Assembly: GCA_964601325.1 (NCBI GenBank)
Contig: CAZRNA010000067.1
Location: 1 to 8,956 of the forward strand
Source of the DNA: CAVPLU01 sp964601325
Lineage (GTDB): Archaea; Thermoproteota; Bathyarchaeia; 40CM-2-53-6
DNA: 8,956 bases
Reading direction: 5' to 3'
How positions within the stretch are numbered: position 1 is the stretch's first letter; each line of letters starts with the position of its first letter. The translations under genes were made by a program, and so were the position numbers. The notes beneath the pieces were generated by a model. The model had not been told where the DNA came from and did not search any database. It saw only the letters and a program-made list of their open reading frames with translations. Positions 1 through 6,331 of this stretch are shown here, in pieces.

Positions 1-774
1 TTCAACATCGCCAAGGCAAACCAGATGCTGGATGATCTGGGATACACGAAATGGGACGCCACCCATACCTACAGAATCGACCCCACGACCAACAAGCCAT
101 TCACACTGAACTGTCACGTCACCAATGATGCCACAGAGTTGATCAGCGCCGGCAACTTGCTCGTCGACTCGTTCAAGGAGATCGGCATAGACCTCAAGCT
201 GCATGTAGTCGACTCAGCCCAGATGATTGATGCCAATCTGGCCGGAGACATGGACCTTTACTTGTGGGGCTGGGGATTCGACTGTGACCCAGACTTCGCC
301 CTCTCAGTATTCACGACGGATCAGATCGGAGCATGGAGCGACTGCTTCTACAGTGACGCGACCTATGATGCGCTCTACTTGAAACAACACACCGCTGCCG
401 ACTCGCAGGAGAGGCAGAGTACAATCGTCGAGATGCAGAAGTACCTGTACGATCAGTCGCCCTACGTGATGCTCGCATACTCATCGAACCTTGTGGCGCA
501 TCGAACGGACACATTCACTGGGTGGGCTGACGTGTCACAGTACCCAGGCTGGGACGCGTATTGGTGGAAGTACGCAGCTGACTTGGTTCCAGTAACAGCT
601 GGCACCACGGCAGCGACGACAGAGACTGGGGTGACCACACAGACTACCACACCATCACCAGGGATCGACACCTACACCGCTGGAATCGCCATTGTGGTGA
701 TTATCGCAGTGGCAGCACTGGCAATCCTGTTGAGGAGACGAAAGAAGGAGCCTGCCGAGAAAGAAGAACCTTAG
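1..774 (+). CDS. ABC transporter substrate-binding protein, family 5 (peptide/solute), C-terminal part, membrane-anchored
   Basis: This is the 3' part of a gene that enters from the left edge in frame from base 1; 257 residues are visible. The visible part matches the C-terminal lobe of family 5 solute-binding proteins (SBP_bac_5, the DppA/OppA type). It has a 'LLVDSFKEIGIDLKL' segment, a 'DLYLWGWGFDCDPDF' segment and a late region with the 'SPYVMLAYSS' strand. These proteins bind oligopeptides or related solutes outside the cell and deliver them to an ABC permease. After the lobe comes a Thr/Ser-rich linker (visible residues about 196-221), one hydrophobic helix (about 227-244), then RRRKK and an acidic end. 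This is a C-terminal membrane anchor with a cytoplasmic basic tail, the arrangement common in archaea. The stop is TAG at 772-774. The permease and ATPase genes are not in view and the ligand cannot be deduced. Confidence 0.9.
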   Translation, partial: FNIAKANQMLDDLGYTKWDATHTYRIDPTTNKPFTLNCHVTNDATELISAGNLLVDSFKEIGIDLKLHVVDSAQMIDANLAGDMDLYLWGWGFDCDPDFALSVFTTDQIGAWSDCFYSDATYDALYLKQHTAADSQERQSTIVEMQKYLYDQSPYVMLAYSSNLVAHRTDTFTGWADVSQYPGWDAYWWKYAADLVPVTAGTTAATTETGVTTQTTTPSPGIDTYTAGIAIVVIIAVAALAILLRRRKKEPAEKEEP

Positions 775-785
775 CTCCTCTCTTT

Positions 786-812
786 CCCCTTTTTTTTGGG
801 GGAATAACCCCC
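786..812 (+). terminator. Oligo-T terminator with alternative G/C hairpins
   Basis: An uninterrupted run of eight T (790-797) lies 15 bases after the stop of the binding-protein gene. An oligo-T tract is the normal intrinsic termination signal in archaea. It is flanked by CCCC (786-789) and GGGGG (798-802), followed by AATAA and CCCCC (808-812). The G run can pair with the CCCC before the T tract or with the CCCCC after it. The T run is seen directly; its terminator role is inferred from position. Confidence 0.6.
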
Positions 813-830
813 GTATGAATTCTCCTTAGC

Positions 831-842
831 GCGGAGGGGATC
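831..842 (+). promoter_or_regulatory. Strong Shine-Dalgarno without a standard start codon
   Basis: GCGGAGGGGATC is a near-perfect match to the ideal GGAGGTGATC. Nine bases after its GGAGG core (833-837), in the M14 peptidase frame, stands ACG (847-849) where ATG, GTG or TTG would be expected. The only nearby standard starts are out of frame: ATG at 815 reaches a stop after four codons, and TTG at 851 is in the same wrong frame. This suggests that the M14 gene starts at 847 with an ACG codon, or that an ATG has become ACG. Confidence 0.5.
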
Positions 843-933
843 GGCCACGGTTGGAGTTACTCTGGACGCGAAGGCCGTTCGCGAACTAATTGAAGGAATC
901 CCTCCCTTTAGCAGTTTCAGGACTGTTGCCGAG

Positions 934-2235
934 TTGGATGAAGCGTCACGCCGGCTCGCCGAGAAGTATCCTGACACTGTGGAGTTGAGAACGATAGGTG
1001 AATCCTCTGAGGGCAGGGAGATTACGGCACTTGTGATCGGTGAAGGCGACAAGTCGGCTTTCATGTACGGCTTCACTCATCCCAACGAACCCATTGGGTC
1101 GCTGACCATAGAGTACTTGGCGTCGAGGCTCGCAGCCAGCGCTGAACTCGGGAAAAAGCTTGGATACAAGTTCATTCTCGCGAAGGCGATAGATGTTGAT
1201 GGAGCCAGACTCAATGAAGGGTGGTTCCGAGGCCCATTTGATCTACTGACGTACGCCGAGAATTACTACAGACCTCCGCCGAACGAGCAGGCAGAATGGA
1301 CGTTCCCGATCGACTACAAGACACTCCATTGGAGCACGCCTGTCCCTGAAACACGAGCAATAAAGAAAGTTGTAGACGAGTTCAAACCTGCGTTCACATA
1401 CATACTACACAACGCTGATTTCTGTGGCGTCTACTACTACCTCAGCCACGAGCTACCTTCAGCCTACGCAGATTTGAAGAACCTCCCTCTGTCAGAGGGC
1501 TTACCTCTTCATAGAGGCGAACCTCCAGACGAGCCCTACCTGAAAAACCTAGATGAAGGCATATACCACGACTATGGCGTGACCGACGAGTACGATTTTC
1601 TATCGAAGACTTTGGCCTCCGATCCGGCTACCGGCATCAACTACGGAACCGACTGTTACGAGTACATCAAGCAAATGTACGATGGATTCTCTTTGACCTG
1701 CGAACTGCCATATTTCCATGACGAAAAGATCATGGACACAACTCCAACAAACACAAAACGACGTGACATTGTTTTGCAGGGCCTCAAGACCGAGGCGGAC
1801 ACTCGCGACCTCGTCCAACACGTGCTGGATGAAACAGAAGGACTGCTTGAGGTGAATTCGAGAATCTATCGATCAGTCGGCAATTTCCTCAACCAGGTGA
1901 ACCAAGTCGAGCAAACCACACACGCATATTCCAAGGATGGAGCATTCGAACGCCCAGCTACGGTCGCTGAGATGTTTGACCTGACGGTGCTGAAGAAATT
2001 CTCACAGATGCCCGTACTGGGAATGGTTGGAAGGCTTCTCAAGGAAGCCGAAGCGAGAACGGGAAACCACAAACTCGGCCAGTTGTACGAGATCGTTCGA
2101 TCGCGCTTGGTACAACTGAACAACGCGATCCTGCAAGAATCCGAGCCGCAGGTGATTCCAATAGAGAAACTCGTAAGAATCCAGCTTCAGAGCGCAATCA
2201 TCTGCTTGAAGCATCTAGATTCGAAAAACGGTTAA
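934..2235 (+). CDS. M14-family zinc carboxypeptidase-like protein
   Basis: Metallocarboxypeptidase-like protein of the M14 family, 433 residues from the first standard in-frame start (TTG 934). The active-site set is complete. HPNE gives zinc ligands His49 and Glu52. His159 in 'ILHNADFCGVYYY' is the third ligand. Glu257 in 'TCELPYF' is the likely catalytic glutamate. The opening 'TIGESSEGREI' is the usual M14 entry motif. About 150 residues after the catalytic domain are mostly helical and unassigned. No signal peptide is visible, so it is probably cytosolic and trims peptides or amides. The start is doubtful. The frame is open from 808, and the upstream residues 'IPPFSSFRTVAEL' look like the family's first helix. 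TTG 934 has no ribosome site, while a strong one precedes ACG 847, which would add 29 residues. The gene follows the binding-protein gene across a T8 terminator and converges on the epimerase gene. Family call is firm; substrate is unknown. Confidence 0.85.
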   Translation: MDEASRRLAEKYPDTVELRTIGESSEGREITALVIGEGDKSAFMYGFTHPNEPIGSLTIEYLASRLAASAELGKKLGYKFILAKAIDVDGARLNEGWFRGPFDLLTYAENYYRPPPNEQAEWTFPIDYKTLHWSTPVPETRAIKKVVDEFKPAFTYILHNADFCGVYYYLSHELPSAYADLKNLPLSEGLPLHRGEPPDEPYLKNLDEGIYHDYGVTDEYDFLSKTLASDPATGINYGTDCYEYIKQMYDGFSLTCELPYFHDEKIMDTTPTNTKRRDIVLQGLKTEADTRDLVQHVLDETEGLLEVNSRIYRSVGNFLNQVNQVEQTTHAYSKDGAFERPATVAEMFDLTVLKKFSQMPVLGMVGRLLKEAEARTGNHKLGQLYEIVRSRLVQLNNAILQESEPQVIPIEKLVRIQLQSAIICLKHLDSKNG

Positions 2236-2240
2236 GAGAC

Positions 2241-3208
2241 TCACGACTTACCCGATGGCTCGTGCGACTCAGCAGACCTAAGCGAAACCTTTCCTGTGCT
2301 TACTATTTCGACGAGGCTGTGGGTGAATTCTGCTGTCAAGATTCTGCTATCCAGTATTGTGGCCTTGACTTTGGTAGTGTCAGGGCCTCCGAGAACAGGG
2401 GTGCCCCCGCAGTCGAAACGAAGGGAGGAGACTCCGTCTCTCAGCCTCTTGGCGTGCGCTAGAGAGATTGCGATGGCTACGCTGCCACTTCCGCAACACG
2501 GTTCGACGTGACCACCAGTTATGTTGTGAGGAAAAAGCACGCGCCCACGAGTTGGGTCATCTGGATACATTCTGTGCAGAGAGTAGTCCGCATTCCGAGC
2601 ATCTGAGAAATGCTGCCTGTCATAGTCAGCCTGCATTTCCATCAGAATATCTACTGCGTTACGATTCATCGTATTGAAGTCCGCATCCGGATATTTCTCG
2701 TGGATCTTCTCGGCATCGGCCACAAGGAATCTCCCGACCTTGGTGGCTTCGACTCCGGCCACTTGGATGGTTGAAACGCCGACCCTGTAGCACTCTTTGA
2801 CGAAGCTTGTCATGTCAGTTAGGAGAACCGGCCTTCGTCTCGTTCCCCCGACAGAGACCCGCACAGTTCCGGAATCCGTCTCTATGGCCAACTGTTTCCG
2901 GGGCAAACGAACTCGATAGTGCTCCCCAAGCCCCGTCTCACGCACGGCCTTGCAGAGGACTTGCGCCATGCCTCCGCATGCTGTGAGGAAATCCCTAGAC
3001 GCTCTGTCAACGACGGTCACCTGATGTCTCCGCCACACCTAGGTCTATCGAGGAGCACGGCTTGGTCCCCGCGAACGCTTGGCGGATCAAGTATGGAGAG
3101 AACGATTTTGAGACGGCCTCGCTTGGGAATCTGGCTCTCGTGCAGCAGAACTATCTCGTTCCCACCCATGTGTCCCTTCACGAAATCAACCGCGACAGAC
3201 CTGCGCAT
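2241..3208 (-). pseudogene. Diaminopimelate epimerase-fold amino acid racemase/epimerase, split by a single-base frameshift
   Basis: Two overlapping minus-strand frames together make one DapF-like protein. The first part runs from ATG 3208 to TGA 3017 and contains 'FVKGHMGGNEIVLL', matching the DapF opening KMHGLGNDF. The second part (about 3026 to TGA 2241) carries both candidate catalytic cysteines: 'TACGGMAQ' near the middle and 'EPCCGSGS' near the end. The 'IHEKYPDADFNTM' segment is also DapF-like. Restoring one base near 3026 reads GGD then HQVTVVD, which fits the conserved DapF 'GaDqvlvv' region and gives a protein of about 322 residues (DapF is usually about 275). A GGAG ribosome site (3217-3220) sits 8 bases before ATG 3208, favouring it over ATG 3253, which overlaps the upstream stop. 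It lies 25 bases after the D-aminoacylase gene, so co-transcription is likely and a D/L amino-acid substrate is suggested. Motifs differ from true DapF, so substrate is open. The break may be a real mutation, an assembly error or recoding. Confidence 0.78.
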
Positions 3209-3216
3209 GTGTGTCT

Positions 3217-3220
3217 CTCC
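3217..3220 (-). promoter_or_regulatory. Ribosome binding site of the DapF-like gene
   Basis: GGAG on the minus strand, 8 bases before ATG 3208, lies in the short gap after the D-aminoacylase stop. It supports translation of the epimerase from the same message and selects ATG 3208 over the in-frame ATG at 3253. Confidence 0.55.
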
Positions 3221-3233
3221 ATCCTCTCGAAGC

Positions 3234-4838
3234 CTAGAGACCCGGTGCGTCATGCCTCAAAGCGTGTCCGTATAGCCTTCCCAAGAACTTGCCCCTGGCG
3301 ACTGTTGTGATGCCATTTACTATGACGTATTCTATGCCTGCTGGAAATGCTTTGGGCCTGAGGTAGGTGGCTGTGTCAGCAACTCTTGCAGGATCAAATA
3401 TGACGATGTCCGCGGTCAATCCTTTCCGAATCACGCCGCGGTCCGTCAGCCCTATTCTATTGGCGGGGAAAGATGTCATCTTCCTGATGGCATTCTCCAA
3501 GGTTAGCAGGTGAGTCTGTCTGACGTATCGGTCCAAAACTCTAGGGAAGGTCCCGAAACTTCTGGGGTGAGGTCTCCCCTTTCCTAGGCGACCTTTCGTG
3601 GACAGAGACTCGCCGTCGGATCCAATCATCGAAAGAGGGCTCTCTAAGACAAGCCTCACGTCTCGTTCGTTCATATCTTCGACTACAACCTCGACGGTTG
3701 CTTCTCCCTCGATCAGCATGTCAAAGACGACTTCGAAGGGGTCGCGTTTCCTTGCTCCTGCGATCTGTTGAATTGTTTTTCCGACGAGCGTGGGTTTCTG
3801 TGGGAAGCTCGATATCATGAACTTGTCCCACGAAGCTCCCTTTGTCATGCTCTCCCACTTGGGAAGGCCTGCTCGCATCTGTCGTTTGAGCTTCGCACGA
3901 ACCGCCTTGCTCTTGAGCCGCTCGATTAGTCGGTGATCGCCTCCTTCACAGGCCCAAGGTGGTATCGCTGCGGAAAGCCACGTGCTATAGGCCGTGTAGG
4001 GGTAGACATCGACAGTTGCGTCGATTCCCCTCGCTCTCGCCCTTGCGATGTTTCTTAGGGTTCGCCTTACTTTGCCCCAGTTTCTCTTGCCGCAGGCCTT
4101 GTGATGCGAGAGTTGTACCGTGACTCCTTTCTGGCCTATGGCTAGGGCCTCGTTGACCGCTTCTTCCAGCCCATCGCTCTCGTCTCTGATGTGGGTCGTG
4201 TAGATTCCGCCAAACGAAGCGGCCGTGAGGGCAAGTCTGCACAACTCGTCAGGTTTCGCGTAGCAGCTGGGAGGGTATAGTAGACCCGACGAGACCCCAA
4301 ACGCTCCTTCTCGCATGCATTGCGCGAGAAGTTCCTGCATCCGCTTCATTTCGTGGCCAGAGGGGACTCGATTCTCAAAACCCATCACCGAAGCTCTGAT
4401 AGTGCCATTCCCGACCAGGCAGGCCACATTCAGGACCGCTCCTTGGCGCTCGAGCCTACTGAGGTACTCCCCTAGGCTCGACCAAGTAACTCTCAGACCA
4501 TATTGCTGGGCGCTTGCCTCCGCATCACGGATCGCTTCTCCCCCTAGAGGCGCAGCTGAGACTCCACAGTTCCCTACGACCTCTGTGGTTACTCCTTGCC
4601 TGATCTTGCTTTGCGCGTCGGATTTCGCTAGAAGCGCGAAGTCTGAGTGCGAATGTATGTCAACGAACCCGGGACAGACCGCAAGTTTCCTCGCTTCTAT
4701 CGCCTGTTTCGCGTCTCCTATCTCCGATCGCGTGATGCATTCAACCTTCCCGTCCTTGATTCCGATACTGGCTCGATACCACGGATTTCCGGTCCCGTCT
4801 ATCACGAGACCATTATTGATCGCCAAATCAATACCCAA
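3234..4838 (-). CDS. N-acyl-D-amino-acid deacylase (D-aminoacylase)
   Basis: Amidohydrolase-superfamily enzyme that hydrolyses N-acyl-D-amino acids to a D-amino acid and a carboxylate, probably in the cytosol. From TTG 4838 it has 534 residues, within the family range. Metal-site motifs appear in the expected order: HSHSD (His62, His64), GNCG (Cys91, the bridging cysteine typical of D-aminoacylases), TTHIRDES (His216), LSHHKA (His245/246) and GSDGE (Asp408). The N-terminal 'NGLVIDGTGNPWYRA' and C-terminal 'GLTADIVIFDPARV' strands form the small beta domain of this superfamily. TTG 4838 is chosen because GAGGGAG (4848-4854) precedes it by 9 bases; an in-frame TTG at 4886 would add 16 residues unlike the family. 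The stop is TAG. It is followed by the DapF-like gene in the same direction and is divergent from the M20 amidohydrolase gene. Dihydroorotase- or hydantoinase-like activity is less likely because of the GNCG motif. Confidence 0.88.
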   Translation of the reverse strand: MGIDLAINNGLVIDGTGNPWYRASIGIKDGKVECITRSEIGDAKQAIEARKLAVCPGFVDIHSHSDFALLAKSDAQSKIRQGVTTEVVGNCGVSAAPLGGEAIRDAEASAQQYGLRVTWSSLGEYLSRLERQGAVLNVACLVGNGTIRASVMGFENRVPSGHEMKRMQELLAQCMREGAFGVSSGLLYPPSCYAKPDELCRLALTAASFGGIYTTHIRDESDGLEEAVNEALAIGQKGVTVQLSHHKACGKRNWGKVRRTLRNIARARARGIDATVDVYPYTAYSTWLSAAIPPWACEGGDHRLIERLKSKAVRAKLKRQMRAGLPKWESMTKGASWDKFMISSFPQKPTLVGKTIQQIAGARKRDPFEVVFDMLIEGEATVEVVVEDMNERDVRLVLESPLSMIGSDGESLSTKGRLGKGRPHPRSFGTFPRVLDRYVRQTHLLTLENAIRKMTSFPANRIGLTDRGVIRKGLTADIVIFDPARVADTATYLRPKAFPAGIEYVIVNGITTVARGKFLGRLYGHALRHDAPGL

Positions 4839-5035
4839 TGTGCACCGCTCCCTCAGCGACAGGCATTGTCTCTCAACGTCCTGCAACTGACTGAACTATA
4901 GGCTGGCCCCTTGTAGTTATGAAGATCGAGGCCTTCCGCTTTTCTGCTGCTACCTGATTTGCCGATACAACGCCCGTTGGAAGCTTATCCACAATCGTAT
5001 CCGCAAATCACGCCCTGATCTTCAATCGCCGGAAA
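4839..5035. promoter_or_regulatory. Divergent intergenic region, probable back-to-back promoters
   Basis: About 197 bases separate the divergent D-aminoacylase and M20 amidohydrolase genes, so both operons must start here. No strong archaeal TATA box (TTTATATA type) is present. Weak candidates are GGAAGCTTATCC (4979-4990) for the plus strand, with a purine-rich BRE-like stretch before it, and CCTATAG (minus strand, about 4897-4903) for the D-aminoacylase operon. No clear operator repeat was found. Promoter function is inferred from gene arrangement only. Confidence 0.35.
4848..4854 (-). promoter_or_regulatory. Ribosome binding site that sets the D-aminoacylase start
   Basis: GAGGGAG on the minus strand ends 9 bases before TTG 4838. 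No comparable site precedes the in-frame TTG at 4886. Starting at 4838 also places the conserved 'DLAINNGLVIDG' strand at the very N-terminus, as is usual for D-aminoacylases. Confidence 0.55.
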
Positions 5036-6310
5036 GTGGGCTCTCTTATATCCAAGCGGAAAGCCGCTATTGACAGAGTCGTCTTGCCTAAGCTCAATAG
5101 CCTGAAAGATCTCGTCATCGACGAAACTGAATCTCTCATGACGAGAATCACTGAGGTCAGCGAAACCATTCACTCCAACCCGGAGCTGGGGCTGAAGGAG
5201 TACAAAGCATCCGAGCTTCTTTCCTCAGAACTGCAGAAACATGGTTTCACGGTTGAGACAGGAATTGCAGGTATGCCGACCGCGTTCAGAGCCACCTTGA
5301 GTAGTGGCCACGGCGGACCTCATCTAGCGTATTTGGCGGAGTATGATGCCCTTCCTCAGATAGGTCACGCCTGTGGCCACAACATCATCGGGACTTCAGC
5401 GATCTTCTCTGCGATCATTCTGGGAAGGCTTTCCAAGAAGTGGAACGGCAAGATCACGGTCCTCGGGACACCTGATGAGGAAGGAAGCGGAGGCAAGATT
5501 CCGATCATAAAGGCGGGTTTCTTCAAGGATGTTGATGCAGCAATAATGAATCATCCTTGGAACTACACGTCACCTTGGATGCCGACGGTTGCATTGGACA
5601 GCCTGACTGTCGAGTTTACTGGCAAGGCGGCACACTACTCGGCACCTCACAGAGGAGTCAACGCACTTGACGGTTTGGTGCTGACTCTAGCTGCGCTCAA
5701 TGGGCTTCGACACGGATTCAGAAACGATATCGTGTACGGTTACACGATTGATCATGGTGGAACCGTTCCCAGCGTCATTCCCGAGAAAGCCAGTGCTCGA
5801 TTGTGGATCAAGTCGACCGATCAACGAAACCTGAGTGAAGTCGTCGGACGAGTGAAAGCTTGCGCCGAGGGCATTGCGCAATCCATCGGCGCCCAGGTCA
5901 GGATCCAACATGATTTCCCATTGTTCGAAGAATCGATCCCGAACATGACCTTGATCCAGCAAGTTTCGGAGAACTTCGATCGACTGGAGATACCATTCAA
6001 GTCCGCCGAGGAAACGGCGCGCTCGCTCGTTTATATCTCGAGCGACTATGGTAACATTAGCCATGTCGTCCCTAGCGTGTGTCCCGCGATAGCCATAGGC
6101 CCTGAAATGCTCGACGTACATACTGTCGAGTTTGCTGAAGCTGCGACCTCAAGAACAGGACACGAAGCCCTCGTGGGAGTCATTAAAATCATGGCGATGA
6201 CAGGCATTGACCTCCTCAGCAATACGAGTCTGCTCGAAGCTGCTCGGACGGAATTCTCAAAGTATCGTTCATCCGGATTTGCCAATGTGCCTCTTGCACT
6301 GAGGTACTGA
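5036..6310 (+). CDS. M20D-family amidohydrolase (AbgB / PM20D2-like metallohydrolase)
   Basis: Dinuclear-metal amidohydrolase of the M20 family, 424 residues, a normal length for the AbgB/PM20D2 branch, which cleaves dipeptides or N-acyl/aminoacyl amides. The order of motifs is 'AYLAEYDALP', HACGH (Cys113, His115), 'TPDEEGSGGK' (Glu148, Glu149), NHP (His173) and a late His362/His376 region. The lid or dimerisation domain covers about residues 185-295, with 'FTGKAAHYS' at its start. The N-terminal segment 'LKDLVIDETESLMTRI' resembles the PM20D2 entry helix, so the start must lie upstream of it. GTG 5036 is the first standard start after the upstream stop at 4955 but has no good ribosome site, so the start is uncertain (TTG 5084 is possible). 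No signal peptide is visible, so it is probably cytosolic. The MttB-like gene follows 21 bases later in the same direction, which indicates an operon. The true substrate is unknown. Confidence 0.85.
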   Translation: MGSLISKRKAAIDRVVLPKLNSLKDLVIDETESLMTRITEVSETIHSNPELGLKEYKASELLSSELQKHGFTVETGIAGMPTAFRATLSSGHGGPHLAYLAEYDALPQIGHACGHNIIGTSAIFSAIILGRLSKKWNGKITVLGTPDEEGSGGKIPIIKAGFFKDVDAAIMNHPWNYTSPWMPTVALDSLTVEFTGKAAHYSAPHRGVNALDGLVLTLAALNGLRHGFRNDIVYGYTIDHGGTVPSVIPEKASARLWIKSTDQRNLSEVVGRVKACAEGIAQSIGAQVRIQHDFPLFEESIPNMTLIQQVSENFDRLEIPFKSAEETARSLVYISSDYGNISHVVPSVCPAIAIGPEMLDVHTVEFAEAATSRTGHEALVGVIKIMAMTGIDLLSNTSLLEAARTEFSKYRSSGFANVPLALRY

Positions 6311-6331
6311 GGGAAGGATCAGTGGAAGAAA

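Noticed and set aside
815..829. ATG at 815 as the start of the M14 gene
   Set aside because: It is out of frame and reaches TAG after four codons. It also precedes the ribosome site rather than following it.
771..1076. Minus-strand frame across the binding-protein/M14 gap
   Set aside because: It overlaps the conserved M14 N-terminus and its low-complexity start comes from the T8/G5 tract. No recognisable protein.
2236..2240. Terminator between the convergent M14 and epimerase genes
   Set aside because: Only five bases separate the stops and no hairpin or T run is visible around them. Any termination signals would have to lie inside the opposing genes.
4315..4890. Long plus-strand open frame opposite the D-aminoacylase N-terminal half
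   Set aside because: It is fully antisense to a gene with intact catalytic motifs. Its translation is rich in Ser, Arg and Pro with no recognisable domain, so it is a shadow of the real gene.
5687..6121. 144-residue minus-strand open frame inside the M20 amidohydrolase gene
   Set aside because: It lies entirely within a well-supported gene, shows no domain, and has no upstream site or partner genes.
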